A DNA stretch of 55,578 nt from an uncultured Bacillota bacterium (GTDB lineage: Bacteria > Bacillota > Clostridia > Oscillospirales > Oscillospiraceae), in contig CANSSJ010000007.1 of NCBI GenBank assembly GCA_947649625.1, forward strand, positions 1 to 55,578. The letters run 5' to 3'. A model generated the notes under the pieces. That model was given only the letters and a program-made list of their open reading frames with translations. It had not been told where the DNA came from and ran no database searches. A program made the translations under genes and the position numbers. This document shows positions 8,472 through 17,294 of this stretch, in pieces (the stretch's first letter is position 1; each line of letters starts with the position of its first letter).

Positions 8472-8807
8472 TTAAATCATAATGTCGAAACAGATTTCTT
8501 CTGCGGACAAAAACTGCTCCAGCGCGTCCATGTCAAAGTCTGTCAGCCTTCCCTGAAACCGGGGCGGGCATTTTCTGTTCACGTCGCCCACCCAGACGCT
8601 CCACAGCTCCAAAACCTCTCCTGGTGAGAAGTTTTTCTCCAAACAGCTCCGCAAATTCTCCAAATCCTTTTCCTTATTTTCCAGCGCAAGCTCATACCGG
8701 AAGGGTTTCATGGGATAACCAAGCTCCTCCACCGCCCGGCGGTAGTAGTTCAGCTCCTCCATCCCTGTCAGCGGCTTGTTGGAGGCCAGCACGTAGACGC
8801 GGCTCAT
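8472..8807 (-). CDS. Protein of unknown function inside the infB-rbfA interval, 111 aa
   Basis: Not recognised. It starts MSRVYVLASNKPLTG, a strand-like hydrophobic start, followed by a charged, helix-prone middle (about 15-60). The C-terminal part holds GEVLELWSVWVGDVNRKCP and ends TDFDMDALEQFLSAEEICF. There is no signal peptide and no membrane segment, so it is cytoplasmic. The start at 8807 is preceded by AAGGAGGGG. It lies between infB and rbfA, normally adjacent in Firmicutes, and directly after a hairpin/T-run that looks like a terminator, so it and the downstream genes may be expressed at reduced level. The words FDMDALEQFL and FDMDGFEKLL (25723-25938 protein) are similar; homology is possible but weak. 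Confidence 0.75.
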   Translation of the reverse strand: MSRVYVLASNKPLTGMEELNYYRRAVEELGYPMKPFRYELALENKEKDLENLRSCLEKNFSPGEVLELWSVWVGDVNRKCPPRFQGRLTDFDMDALEQFLSAEEICFDIMI

Positions 8808-8822
8808 AGGCAGCCCCTCCTT

Positions 8823-8855
8823 AAAAAACCGGAGCGGGCGAAAGCGCCCGCCCCG
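8823..8855 (-). terminator. Intrinsic terminator/attenuator between infB and the 111-aa gene
   Basis: An 11-bp stem (8830-8840 with 8845-8855, one G-U pair) with loop of four is followed on the minus strand by six T (8828-8823). The next Shine-Dalgarno starts right after the T-run. Confidence 0.75.
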
Positions 8856-8864
8856 TTCGTACAA

Positions 8865-11231
8865 TTATACCTCGATCTGCTCCATCAGGAAGGCCTCGAT
8901 GATGTCGCCCTCCTTGATGTCCTGGAACTTCTCGAAGGTGATGCCGCACTCGTAGCCGGCGGCCACCTCCTTCACGGAGTCCTTGAACCGCTGGAGGGAG
9001 GCGATGGCGCCGTCGTAGATGACGATGTTGTCCCGGAGCAGGCGCATCTGGGCGTTGCGCTGCATCTTGCCGTCCAGCACGTAGCAGCCGGCCACCATGC
9101 CCACGCCAGTAATCCGGAAGACATTCCGGACCTCCGCCCGGCCCAGGTCCACCTCCCGGAACTTGGGGGCCAGCATTCCCTTCATGGCCGCCTCGATCTC
9201 GTTGATGGCGTCGTAGATGACCCGGTACATCCGCATATCCACCCCCATGCGGGCGGCGGAGTCCTTGGCGTTGTTGTCCGGACGGACGTTGAAGCCCACG
9301 ATGATGGCCCCGGAGGTGCCCGCCAGCATGACGTCGCTCTCGCTGATGGCGCCCACGGCGCAGTGGATGACCCGGACCCGGACTTCCTCATTGGACAGCT
9401 TCTCCAGGCTGGCTTTTACCGCCTCGGCGGAGCCCTGGACGTCGGCCTTGACGATGACATTGAGGTTCTTCATTTCGCCGGCCTGGATCTGGCTGAACAG
9501 GTCCTCCAGGGTGACCTTGCCTACGCTGCTGTGGATGGCATCCTTCCGCTCGGCCTTGCGCTGCTCCACCAGCTCGCGGGCCATGCGCTCGTCGGCTACG
9601 GCGTGGAAGTCGTCGCCGGCGCCGGGGACCTCGCCCATGCCGATAATTTCCACCGGGACGGAGGGACCCGCCTCGGTGAGCTTCTTGCCCCGGGCGTCGG
9701 TCATGGCCCGAACACGGCCTACGGCGGTACCCGCAATGATGACGTCGCCCTGTTTCAGGGTGCCGTTCTGCACCAGCAGGGTGGCTACCGGGCCCCGGCC
9801 CTTGTCCAGCCGGGCCTCGATCACCGCGCCGTGGGCGGTGCGGTTGGGATTGGCCTTCAGCTCCTGGACCTCGGAGGTGAGCACCACCATATCCAGGAGG
9901 TTATCAATGCCCATGCCCGTCTTGGCCGAGATGGGGCACACGATGGTCTCGCCCCCCCACTCCTCGGGAACCAGGGAGTACTCGGTGAGCTGCTGCATGA
10001 TGCGATCGGGGTTGGCGGCGGGCTTATCCATCTTGTTGATGGCCACGATGATAGGGATGTCCGCCGCCTTGGCGTGGTTGATGGACTCCACGGTCTGGGG
10101 CATGATGCCGTCGTCGGCGGCCACCACCAGAATGGCAATGTCGGTGATCATGGCGCCCCGGGCCCGCATGGCGGTAAAGGCCTCGTGGCCGGGGGTGTCC
10201 AGGAAGGTGACGGGGTTGCCCTTCACGTCCACCTGGTAGGCGCCGATGTGCTGGGTGATGCCGCCGGCCTCGCCGGAGACCACGTTGGCGCTGCGGATAT
10301 AGTCCAGAAGGGAGGTCTTGCCGTGGTCCACGTGGCCCATGACCACCACCACGGGGGCCCGGGACTTCAGGTCCTCCTCCCTGTCTTCGGCGGTGTCGAT
10401 GAGGCGCTCCTCGATGGTGACAATCACTTCCTTCTCCACCTTGCAGCCCATCTCCTCGGCAATGATGGCGGCGGTGTCGAAGTCGATGATGTCGCTGAGG
10501 GAGGCCATGACCCCGTTCTTGATGAGGCACTTGACCACCTCGGCCCCGGTCTTCTTCATCCGGGAGGCCAGCTCGCCCACGCCGATCTCGTCGGGGATGA
10601 GCACCTTGGTGGGGGCCTTCTTGGCGATCTCCAGCTGGAGGCGGCGCAGACGGTCCTGCTCCTCCTGGCGGCGTTTGCCGGACGGCCCCCGGCCGCCCTG
10701 CTGGCGGCGCTGCTGACTCTTCTGCTGGATCTTCTGCTTGCCCCCCCGCACGTCCTGGCGGCGCTGGTCGGTGAAGGATTCCAGCCGCTCATCGTACTTG
10801 TCCAGGTTGACCGCCGGGCCGCCCCGGGTGTCCACCACCTTCTTTGCGGGGACCCGGCTGGCAGGCTGCTGGACCGGCTGTTTGGCCGGCTGGCCCCCCT
10901 GCTGCGGGGACGGGCTCTGGGGTTTCTTCTCCGCTTTGGGAGCGGGCTTGCCGCCCGCCTTGGGGGGCTCCGCCTGTTTGGCAGCCTCGGGCTTGGGGGC
11001 GGGCTCCTCATGGTAGACGTCGGCATAGACCGACTCAATAGAGGCGATCTGGTTGTGCTGGGTCAGATGCTCAAACACGATGGACAGCTCCTCGTCGGTG
11101 AGGGGCTGCATGTGGTTCTTGGGGGGATGGCCGTACTGGGTCAGGATATCCATGACCTCCTTGGAGGGCAGAGCCTTGCCGCTCCTGGTAAAGTCCTTGG
11201 CCAGCTTATGGACAGGGTATTTAATCATCAT
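8865..11231 (-). CDS. infB: Translation initiation factor IF-2
   Basis: GTPase that brings initiator tRNA to the ribosome. About 788 residues. The first IF2_N domain (about 1-60) is followed by a low-complexity linker rich in Pro, Lys, Gln and Arg (about 75-195) and a second IF2_N domain (about 205-275). The G domain carries [23 protein letters not shown] and INKMDKP, followed by the beta-barrel and C-terminal fMet-tRNA domains ending [14 protein letters not shown]. The ATG at 11231 is preferred: a GAGGTG ribosome site lies about 9 nt upstream. The in-frame GTG at 11243 would use that sequence as its own start. Confidence 0.97.
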   Translation of the reverse strand: MMIKYPVHKLAKDFTRSGKALPSKEVMDILTQYGHPPKNHMQPLTDEELSIVFEHLTQHNQIASIESVYADVYHEEPAPKPEAAKQAEPPKAGGKPAPKAEKKPQSPSPQQGGQPAKQPVQQPASRVPAKKVVDTRGGPAVNLDKYDERLESFTDQRRQDVRGGKQKIQQKSQQRRQQGGRGPSGKRRQEEQDRLRRLQLEIAKKAPTKVLIPDEIGVGELASRMKKTGAEVVKCLIKNGVMASLSDIIDFDTAAIIAEEMGCKVEKEVIVTIEERLIDTAEDREEDLKSRAPVVVVMGHVDHGKTSLLDYIRSANVVSGEAGGITQHIGAYQVDVKGNPVTFLDTPGHEAFTAMRARGAMITDIAILVVAADDGIMPQTVESINHAKAADIPIIVAINKMDKPAANPDRIMQQLTEYSLVPEEWGGETIVCPISAKTGMGIDNLLDMVVLTSEVQELKANPNRTAHGAVIEARLDKGRGPVATLLVQNGTLKQGDVIIAGTAVGRVRAMTDARGKKLTEAGPSVPVEIIGMGEVPGAGDDFHAVADERMARELVEQRKAERKDAIHSSVGKVTLEDLFSQIQAGEMKNLNVIVKADVQGSAEAVKASLEKLSNEEVRVRVIHCAVGAISESDVMLAGTSGAIIVGFNVRPDNNAKDSAARMGVDMRMYRVIYDAINEIEAAMKGMLAPKFREVDLGRAEVRNVFRITGVGMVAGCYVLDGKMQRNAQMRLLRDNIVIYDGAIASLQRFKDSVKEVAAGYECGITFEKFQDIKEGDIIEAFLMEQIEV

Positions 11232-11251
11232 AGATGAAAGCACCTCGTTTC

Positions 11252-11854
11252 TCAGGGTTTGCGGAACCGGCCGGTGAGCCGGCGTCCGCCCGGGCCATTG
11301 GTCGTTTTAAGAGAAGGTCCACGCTCTGTCTCAGGACTGACCTTGGGACGGCGGGCCGCCTTGGGAGACCTGGGTTTACCTCGCTGGGGCGGCGGGATCT
11401 CCTCCCTGGGAGGGGGCGGCGCCCAAGGCTTTCGTTTGCCCTGCTGAAGGTTCTTCTCGTGCCGCCGCTGCTCCTTCTGCCGCTGGAGCACCCGGTCGGC
11501 CTTCTCCCGCAGCTGCCGGGCGGCGGGGCCGTACTTGTCCGGGTCCCGGGCGGCCAGCTTCTCCACAATGGCGGCGGAAAAACCGGCGTCGGTGAGGGCC
11601 AGCATGGCGCAGGAGGACCGGCCCAGGATAAGGCCCAACTCGGCCTTGGTGAAGGGGGTCTCCAGCCAGAGGGTGTTTCCCGCCTCGCCAAAGTGGGCTG
11701 CCCGGCGGCGGGTGTTGGGGGCGGCGTCGGCGGCCAGCAGCAGCAGCTTTGCCTGCCGCGCCCGACAGACGGCCCCCGCCGGCTCCTCGCCGATCTCCAG
11801 CCGGCCGGCCTTTTTGGCCAGACCCAGCAGGTGGAGGATGGGGTCGTTAGGCAT
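11252..11854 (-). CDS. L7Ae-family RNA-binding protein with basic C-terminal tail (YlxQ-like)
   Basis: Residues 1-100 are an L7Ae/L30e/S12e RNA-binding domain, the YlxQ position in Firmicutes nusA operons: [20 protein letters not shown], then [12 protein letters not shown] and [16 protein letters not shown]. YlxQ is usually about 100 residues. Here a 100-residue extension follows, rich in Arg, Lys and Pro and predicted disordered, likely extra RNA contact. It overlaps ylxR by 8 nt. The precise RNA target is unknown to me; K-turn binding is the family expectation. Confidence 0.88.
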   Translation of the reverse strand: MPNDPILHLLGLAKKAGRLEIGEEPAGAVCRARQAKLLLLAADAAPNTRRRAAHFGEAGNTLWLETPFTKAELGLILGRSSCAMLALTDAGFSAAIVEKLAARDPDKYGPAARQLREKADRVLQRQKEQRRHEKNLQQGKRKPWAPPPPREEIPPPQRGKPRSPKAARRPKVSPETERGPSLKTTNGPGGRRLTGRFRKP

Positions 11855-12122
11855 CGGGGGACACCTCCTTCATCTGCGCCTCCAGCCCCGCCCACACCTC
11901 GTCGGGCATGGGGGCGGAGAAGGCCCGCTCCAGGGCCCGGCTCTTCCGGGCCCGCTTCAGGCACTCAGGGTTGGGGCACACGTAAGCCCCCCGGCCGGGC
12001 TGCTTGCCCTTAAAGTCCAGGGACACCTCGCCCTCCGGGGACTTTACCACCCGGATCAGCGACTTTTTCTCTTTCATCTCCCGGCAGCCAACGCATTGGC
12101 GCATGGGTATCTTCTTGGGCAA
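11847..12122 (-). CDS. ylxR: YlxR/RnpM family protein (DUF448)
   Basis: 91-residue RNA-binding protein of the YlxR family, described as a modulator of RNase P. The signature RQCVGCREMKEKKSLIRVV is at residues 8-26. GRGAYVCPNPECLKRARK follows at about 43-60, giving two Cys pairs that may bind metal. It lies between nusA (14 nt upstream) and the L7Ae gene (8-nt overlap), the standard order. Confidence 0.95.
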   Translation of the reverse strand: MPKKIPMRQCVGCREMKEKKSLIRVVKSPEGEVSLDFKGKQPGRGAYVCPNPECLKRARKSRALERAFSAPMPDEVWAGLEAQMKEVSPDA

Positions 12123-12136
12123 GGTCCTCTCTCCTT

Positions 12137-13351
12137 TTATTTCTCCGGGATCTCTCCGCTCTCCTCCGCTGCGGCCATAGCGGCCTCCAGGGCCTCCCCG
12201 GCGGCCTCAGTCTCGGCCTGAGCAATCAGGTCCTCAATGGGCTCCAGAGGGGCGGACTCGGGTTTGATGTCAATTTTATACCCGGTGAGCTTGGCGGCAA
12301 GGCGGGCGTTCTGGCCCTCCTTGCCAATGGCCAGGGAGAGCTGGTCGTCAGGGACCACTACCCGGCAGCTCTTGGCGTCACCGGATGAGGGGACCTCCTC
12401 CACCGAGATGACATCGGCGGGGGAGAGGGCGGCGGCGATATACTCCGCCGGGTCCTCAGACCAGCGGATGATGTCGATTTTCTCCCCCTTCAGTTCCTCC
12501 ACAATGGTGTTCACCCGCTGGCCCCGGGGGCCGACACAGGCGCCGATGGGGTCCACATTGGGGTCGGGGGACCAGACGGCCATCTTGGTGCGGGACCCGG
12601 CTTCCCGGGCCACCGAGCGGATCTCCACCGTGCCGTCGTAGACTTCGGGGACCTCCAGCTCAAACAGCCGCTTGACAAGACCGGGGTGGGTGCGGGAGAT
12701 GAGCACCTGGGGACCCTTAGTGGCCCGGCGGACCTCCACTACATAGATTTTCAGACGCTGACCCTCCACGTAGCGCTCGCCCCGGACCTGCTCCCCCGTG
12801 CCCAGATAGGCGTCGGTGAACTGGTCGCCGGCGTGGAGCCGCAGGGACACAGCGCCGTTCCGGGGGTCGATCCGGGTGACCACGCCGGTGAGCAGCTCGT
12901 GCTCTTTGGTGGAGAACTCGTCGTAGATCATCCCCTGTTCCGCCTCCCGGATGCCCTGGATGATGACCTGACGGGCGGTCTGGGCCGCGATGCGGCCGAA
13001 GGACCGGGCCTTCACCTCCATACGCACCGTGTCCCCCAATTCTGCCTGGGGCAGGGAGCGGCGGGCCTCCTCCAGACTGATCTCGGTGGCGGGATTGTCC
13101 ACCTCTTCCACGATGTCCTTCTTCAGGAACAGCCGGACGGTGCCCGCCTCCTCATTGGCCTCGATGACCAGGTTGTCCCCCACGCCCTCGTGGTCCCGGC
13201 GATAGGCGGACAGCAGGGCCTGGGTCACCTTCTCCAGCATGTAGCCGGGTTTGATCCCCTTCTCCGCCTCGATCTGGTGGATGGCCTCGAAGAACTCCTT
13301 GCCGTCCATCTCGTTGCTGTTGACGTTTTTCTTTGTCACTCTCTTTGCCAC
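12137..13351 (-). CDS. nusA: Transcription termination/antitermination factor NusA
   Basis: RNA polymerase elongation factor, 404 residues: N-terminal domain (about 15-135), S1 domain (about 140-215) and two KH domains (about 240-370), with GACVGPRGQRVNTIVEEL and the second KH signature AIGKEGQNARLAAKLTG. The C-terminal AR repeats of proteobacterial NusA are absent, as usual in Firmicutes. The GTG at 13351 is used: AGGAGGAG lies 6 nt upstream. The ATG 14 codons later has no ribosome site. Confidence 0.97.
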   Translation of the reverse strand: MAKRVTKKNVNSNEMDGKEFFEAIHQIEAEKGIKPGYMLEKVTQALLSAYRRDHEGVGDNLVIEANEEAGTVRLFLKKDIVEEVDNPATEISLEEARRSLPQAELGDTVRMEVKARSFGRIAAQTARQVIIQGIREAEQGMIYDEFSTKEHELLTGVVTRIDPRNGAVSLRLHAGDQFTDAYLGTGEQVRGERYVEGQRLKIYVVEVRRATKGPQVLISRTHPGLVKRLFELEVPEVYDGTVEIRSVAREAGSRTKMAVWSPDPNVDPIGACVGPRGQRVNTIVEELKGEKIDIIRWSEDPAEYIAAALSPADVISVEEVPSSGDAKSCRVVVPDDQLSLAIGKEGQNARLAAKLTGYKIDIKPESAPLEPIEDLIAQAETEAAGEALEAAMAAAEESGEIPEK

Positions 13352-13369
13352 GGTGTTCTCCTCCTAAAG

Positions 13370-13825
13370 TCAAACCCGCAGGTACAGCCGTACCAGCGCG
13401 ATCTCCTGTTTGGTAAAAAGGGTCTCCGCCCCGTTCACATCTAACGTCACGTTTCCGTCCTCATATCCCCTGAGGGTCCCCACAAAGTCCTTCCGGCCCT
13501 CCCTGGGGCGATAGAGCTTCACTTCTACCTCTTCGCCCAGGAACTGCTGGAAATGGGAGGGCTTTTTCAGTGCCCGGTCCGCCCCGGCGGAGGAGACCTC
13601 AAAGGTGTAGCTGCCTTCAATGGGGTCGGCCTGGTCCAGCAGGTCGGACAGGGGGCGGGAGACCGCTTCGCAGTCGTTGATGGATACGCCGCCCTCCCTG
13701 TCGATGTAGACCCGGAGGAACCAGGTCCCCGCCTCCTTCACATATTCCACGTCCCACAGGGTGCACCCAGCCTTTTCCACGACGGGGAGGGCCAGGGCGG
13801 CCACAGTGTCGGTCACTTTTGCCAT
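13370..13825 (-). CDS. rimP: Ribosome maturation factor RimP
   Basis: 30S assembly factor, 151 residues. Signatures: LWDVEYVKEAGTWFLRVYID (about 25-44), INDCEAVSRPLSDLLD and YTFEVSSAGADRALKK, then the C-terminal Sm-like domain. ATG 13825 has AAGGAGT 7 nt upstream. In-frame codons continue upstream but through the structured leader, so the longer reading is rejected. It is the first gene of the nusA operon. Confidence 0.96.
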   Translation of the reverse strand: MAKVTDTVAALALPVVEKAGCTLWDVEYVKEAGTWFLRVYIDREGGVSINDCEAVSRPLSDLLDQADPIEGSYTFEVSSAGADRALKKPSHFQQFLGEEVEVKLYRPREGRKDFVGTLRGYEDGNVTLDVNGAETLFTKQEIALVRLYLRV

Positions 13826-14027
13826 AACGTTACTCCTTATGCTGTCATGCTTCGCCTGTTCGCGACGCTTGCCTTCCCTTCGACTCGCTTCACAAACAGA
13901 AACGCTTTGCGTTTTTTGGTTTGCAAAGCTCGCTCCGGTCCAGGCTCGCTGCTCACGACGGCTCCGCACTTCTCAATTAAAAAGAGCGGAGTCACAACCC
14001 CACTCTTACCATACTACCTTACTTTCT
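13826..14027 (-). other. Long untranslated leader of the rimP-nusA operon
   Basis: About 200 nt between the likely start of transcription and rimP. It contains several inverted repeats, for example GCTTTGC (13904-13910) with GCAAAGC (13923-13929), and repeated GCGAGC/GAAGCGAG words. The composition resembles intergenic repetitive DNA more than coding sequence. NusA-operon leaders are autoregulated in E. coli; whether that applies here is unknown. Confidence 0.45.
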
Positions 14028-14033
14028 GTTTAT

Positions 14034-14062
14034 ACTATATCACACTAATATAGAAATTGCAA
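14034..14062 (-). promoter_or_regulatory. sigma-A promoter of the rimP-nusA-infB operon
   Basis: On the minus strand TTGCAA (14062-14057), 17-nt spacer, TATAGT (14039-14034), preceded by TGA (extended -10). Confidence 0.8.
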
Positions 14063-14236
14063 GGGATTCCATCGAAGTTTTTTCCAAAAAAACGTGGGAT
14101 TTCCAGGGACGTTCCCGTCAAAAACGGTCAAAAAATCCAATTTGACCGCCCATTCCCTTGCTGAGACGGACAAATCGGACACATACTAGACCGCGGATGG
14201 AACTTCCGTGTAAAAATGAAGCGGGAGGAGATCACA

Positions 14237-14731
14237 ATGAAAAAGAGCTTGACCGCTCTGGCCCTGGCCCTCGCCCTGGTGGGGACGCTGGCGGCCTGCA
14301 GCACCGACAAGGCCCCCGGCACCGCCGGCAGCAACAACGGCACTACCGGCGGTACCAGCGGCACTACCGGCGGCACCAGCGGCGCCACCAGCGGAACGGG
14401 CAGCGGCAGCACTGCCGGCTCCGCCGCCGGAACCCCCGGCACGGTGAGCCGGCGCTACGGCGGCCAGACCGTCTACAACGGCCGCATCTACAACGAGCCC
14501 ACCTATTTTGAGAAGGGGCGCTATGCCGCCAGCTCTGACGGCCAGGTCTACGACAATAACGGCAGCACCCTCTCCCGAGACCTGACCCGGGGCGCCCGGG
14601 ACATCGTCCGGGGTACTGAGGATGCGCTGAGCGACATGGGCCGGGGCATCGGCAACGCCGCCCGGGACATTACCGGCAATTACTCCGGCACCCCCAGCTG
14701 GGAGCCAGACTCCAGCGCCGTGCGCTATTGA
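14237..14731 (+). CDS. Small lipoprotein with Gly/Ser/Thr-rich linker
   Basis: 164 residues, unknown function. The signal peptide ends in lipobox LAAC (Cys 21). It is followed by a low-complexity Gly-Thr-Ser linker (about 30-65; GGTSGTTGGTSGATSGTG). A C-terminal globular part contains YGGQTVYNGRIYNEPTYFE and the amphipathic segment RDIVRGTEDALSDMGRGIG. ATG 14237 follows GGGAGGAG. A CATACTA box at 14182-14188, like a sigma-G -10, lies upstream without a convincing -35, so a forespore lipoprotein of the YhcN type is only a guess. The repeat-rich coding DNA (GGCACTACCGGCGG units) is prone to length variation. Confidence 0.8.
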   Translation: MKKSLTALALALALVGTLAACSTDKAPGTAGSNNGTTGGTSGTTGGTSGATSGTGSGSTAGSAAGTPGTVSRRYGGQTVYNGRIYNEPTYFEKGRYAASSDGQVYDNNGSTLSRDLTRGARDIVRGTEDALSDMGRGIGNAARDITGNYSGTPSWEPDSSAVRY

Positions 14732-14735
14732 CCGG

Positions 14736-14769
14736 AACCGGGACGGGCGGAAGCCTGTCCCGGTTTTTT
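14736..14769 (+). terminator. Terminator of the lipoprotein gene
   Basis: AACCGGGACGGGC pairs with GCCTGTCCCGGTT around GGAA, followed by TTTTTT. Confidence 0.85.
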
Positions 14770-14809
14770 GAAAATATTTTGCCATTCCGGGAAAATCTGA
14801 AAAAGGGAA

Positions 14810-14838
14810 TTGACAAATGAAGATCAATAAGGTAAGAT
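14810..14838 (+). promoter_or_regulatory. sigma-A promoter of the ilv operon
   Basis: TTGACA (14810-14815), 17-nt spacer, TAAGAT (14833-14838), immediately upstream of the T-box leader. Confidence 0.85.
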
Positions 14839-14844
14839 AACGAA

Positions 14845-15105
14845 TAATCATCATAAAAGCGATGACCGGGATAGTAGGCTTGTCCGGATGCAGAGAGAGG
14901 GCGCGGCTGGTGTAAGCGCCTGTGAAGGACCTCCCGCCGAACCTCACCCGTGAGCGGTCCTTCTGAACCGGCGGACGCCGCAGTAGGTTGGAACGGGTCC
15001 CCTCCGTTACAGGGCAACGAGCGCATGGCCCCGCGCCATGAATTTAGGTGGTACCACGGAGTATTCGGCTTCGTCCTATGGAAATAGGACGGAGCCGTTT
15101 TCATT
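14845..15105 (+). promoter_or_regulatory. T-box riboswitch, leucine specifier (CTC), upstream of ilvB
   Basis: tRNA-sensing transcription attenuator. The T-box proper AGGTGGTACCACGG is at 15046-15059. Stem I has the AGAGAGG (14892-14898) and GGCTGGTGTAAGCGCC elements. The specifier position, read by aligning with the threonine T-box at 51856, is CTC (14943-14945) followed by ACCCGTGAGC, that is, a leucine codon. The terminator is a 13-bp stem (15067-15079 with 15084-15096) followed by TTTTCATTTT. Uncharged tRNA-Leu binding should favour the antiterminator and expression of ilvB onward. Confidence 0.93.
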
Positions 15106-15138
15106 TTACCTTGTGGCAATTTTTGGAGGTGACATTCC

Positions 15139-16767
15139 ATGAACGGAGCACAGGCATTGATCGAGAGCTTAAAGCGGGAGGGCGTGACCCACATGTTCGG
15201 CTACGCCGGAGCCACCATCTGTCCGGCGGTGGATGCCCTGAAAGATGTACCGGAGATCGGCTATACACTGGTGCGCACCGAGCAGAACGCGGGACATATG
15301 GCCTCGGGCTACGCCCGGGTGAGCGGCAGGGTGGGGGTGTGCATGGTCACCTCCGGCCCGGGGGCGACCAACCTGATCACCGGCATCGCCACCGCCTACA
15401 TGGACTCCATCCCCATGGTGGCCATCACCGGCCAGGTGCCCAGCCACCTGCTCGGCCGGGATATCTTCCAGGAGGTGGACATCACCGGCGCGGTGGCCCC
15501 CTTCTCCAAGCACAGCTACCTGGTGAAGGACCCCAACCAGATCCCCCGCATCGTCCGGGAGGCCTTTCACATCGCCTCCACCGGCCGGCCCGGCCCGGTG
15601 CTCATCGATATCCCCATTGACGTCCAGGAGCAGACCTTGAAGTCCTTCAACTGGCCGGAGACGGTAAACATCCGAGGCTACAAGCCCAGCGTGAAGGGCA
15701 ACGATTTACAGATCAAACGGGTGGCCGAGGCCATCGGCAGGGCCAGGCAGCCCATCATCTGCGCCGGAGGCGGCGTCTGGCTGGCCGATGCCAAGACGGA
15801 GCTGCTGGAGCTGGCGGAAAGTACCGGCATCCCGGTGGTCAAGACCATGATGGGTATTTCCGTTATGCCCACCGACCACCCTCTGAACATGGGGATGATC
15901 GGCTCCCACGGCAACCACTGCGCCAATAAGGCGCTGGCCAAGTCCGACCTGCTGATTATGGTGGGGACCCGAGCGGCTGACCGGGCCATTATTGAGCCGG
16001 GCGAGATCCAGCGCCGGATGGCCACCATCCACATCGACGTGGACCCGGCGGAAATTGGCAAAAACATGCAGGCCGCCGTCCCCCTGGTGGGGGATGTGAA
16101 AGTCATCCTGCGGCAGATCCTGGACCTGGGAGTCCAGGTCCCCGACTGCGCCGAGTGGCGGGCCCGGCTGGCCGACTACCGCAGGGCCGAGCTGAGCCGG
16201 CAGTTCCCCAGCCGCCCCGGCTCTGTTTTCCCCGGCACCGTCATGCGGAAGCTGGGGGCGAAGCTGGACGACGACGCAGTGGTGTGCGTGGATGTGGGCC
16301 AGAATCAGATATTTACCTGCAAGTACTTACCCCAGAAGCACGGCCGGCTGTTGACCAGCGGCGGCCTGGGCACCATGGGCTACGCCCTGCCCGCCGGGGT
16401 GGGGGTCAAGGTGGCCCAGCCGGAGAAGCAGACCGTTGTGGTTTGCGGCGACGGCTCCTTCCAGATGGCCATGAACGAGCTGGCCGCTGTGAAGTATGCG
16501 GGTATGGATTTGAAAATCGTCCTGTTCCGGAATAACACCCTGGGGCTGGTCCACCAGATCCAGAGCCGGGCCCCCTACCACGGGCCTTTCGGCGTGGACC
16601 TGGACGGCTCCCCCGAGTTTGAGACCATTGCCGCCGCCTACGGTATCCCCTGCGTGACGGTGTGCGAGGAAGAGGCGCTGGACGCGGCCATCGACCGCTT
16701 CCTGACCGGGAAGGGCCCCTGCCTCATGATCTGCCAGGTCCACCCTGATGTGACTACCACTGATTAA
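15139..16767 (+). CDS. ilvB: Acetohydroxyacid (acetolactate) synthase large subunit, first copy
   Basis: ThDP-dependent first common enzyme of Val/Leu/Ile synthesis (pyruvate to acetolactate, or with 2-oxobutyrate to acetohydroxybutyrate). 542 residues in three domains. The catalytic Glu is in RTEQNAGH (Glu 48), and GDGSFQMAMNELAAVKYAGM is the ThDP/Mg motif near 435. It departs from the usual signatures: FGYAGATICPAV replaces FGYPGGA, and TEQNAGH replaces HEQGAAH. This marks it as a divergent AHAS compared with the second copy at 17735. It is directly downstream of the leucine T-box and 12 nt before its small subunit. AHAS rather than a catabolic ALS is supported by the adjacent ACT-domain subunits and ilvC. 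Confidence 0.92.
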   Translation: MNGAQALIESLKREGVTHMFGYAGATICPAVDALKDVPEIGYTLVRTEQNAGHMASGYARVSGRVGVCMVTSGPGATNLITGIATAYMDSIPMVAITGQVPSHLLGRDIFQEVDITGAVAPFSKHSYLVKDPNQIPRIVREAFHIASTGRPGPVLIDIPIDVQEQTLKSFNWPETVNIRGYKPSVKGNDLQIKRVAEAIGRARQPIICAGGGVWLADAKTELLELAESTGIPVVKTMMGISVMPTDHPLNMGMIGSHGNHCANKALAKSDLLIMVGTRAADRAIIEPGEIQRRMATIHIDVDPAEIGKNMQAAVPLVGDVKVILRQILDLGVQVPDCAEWRARLADYRRAELSRQFPSRPGSVFPGTVMRKLGAKLDDDAVVCVDVGQNQIFTCKYLPQKHGRLLTSGGLGTMGYALPAGVGVKVAQPEKQTVVVCGDGSFQMAMNELAAVKYAGMDLKIVLFRNNTLGLVHQIQSRAPYHGPFGVDLDGSPEFETIAAAYGIPCVTVCEEEALDAAIDRFLTGKGPCLMICQVHPDVTTTD

Positions 16768-16779
16768 AGGAGGGAGAAG

Positions 16780-17265
16780 ATGAAACAGACCATTTCCGTG
16801 CTGGTGGAGAACCAGGCCGGCGTGCTCAACCGCATCACCGGGCTGTTCTCCCGCCGGGCGTTCAACATCGACTCCCTGGCCGTGGGGGTCACCGACGACC
16901 CCACCATCTCCCGAATCACTATCATCGTGGACAGCGGGAACAATGTGGTGGAGCAGGTGGAGAAGCAGCTCAACAAGCTCATCGAGGTTATCAAGGTGCG
17001 CACCATTCCCGAGGACAAGATGATCGGCCGGGAGCTGGTGCTTCTCAAGGTCAACGCCACCAACAAGACCCGGCAGGACATTATGACCATCTGTGACATC
17101 ATGGGGGCCAAGGTGGACGACATCTCCCCCAACTCCCTCACCCTGGAGCTGTCCGACACCCCCGACCGCATTGACACCTTCGAGGCCATGCTTAGGCCCT
17201 TCTCCATCCTGGAGGTGGTCCGCACCGGCGTCATCGCCCTGCAAAAGGGCGGAGGGAAGATTTAA
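16780..17265 (+). CDS. ilvN: Acetohydroxyacid synthase regulatory small subunit, first copy
   Basis: 161 residues. The N-terminal ACT domain (about 3-78; ISVLVENQAGVLNRITGLFS, with the valine-binding N-G region) is followed by the IlvN C-terminal domain (about 85-155). It binds the large subunit, activates it and confers feedback inhibition by branched-chain amino acids. AGGAGGGAG precedes the ATG, and 12 nt separate it from ilvB. Confidence 0.95.
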   Translation: MKQTISVLVENQAGVLNRITGLFSRRAFNIDSLAVGVTDDPTISRITIIVDSGNNVVEQVEKQLNKLIEVIKVRTIPEDKMIGRELVLLKVNATNKTRQDIMTICDIMGAKVDDISPNSLTLELSDTPDRIDTFEAMLRPFSILEVVRTGVIALQKGGGKI

Positions 17266-17294
17266 CTGCTGGCCGGAATAAAGGAGAGGCTGAC

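Noticed and set aside
9363..11237. Long plus-strand frame antisense to infB
   Set aside because: It is a third-position-GC shadow of infB, whose GTPase motifs fix the coding strand.
14182..14188. Sigma-G promoter for the 14237 lipoprotein
   Set aside because: CATACTA fits a sigma-G -10, but no acceptable -35 is found 17-18 nt upstream, so it was not annotated as a promoter.
14236..14450. Possible CRISPR-like or minisatellite array in the lipoprotein gene
   Set aside because: The repeated GGCACTACCGGCGG-type units code in frame for a Gly-Thr-Ser linker; there are no spacers.
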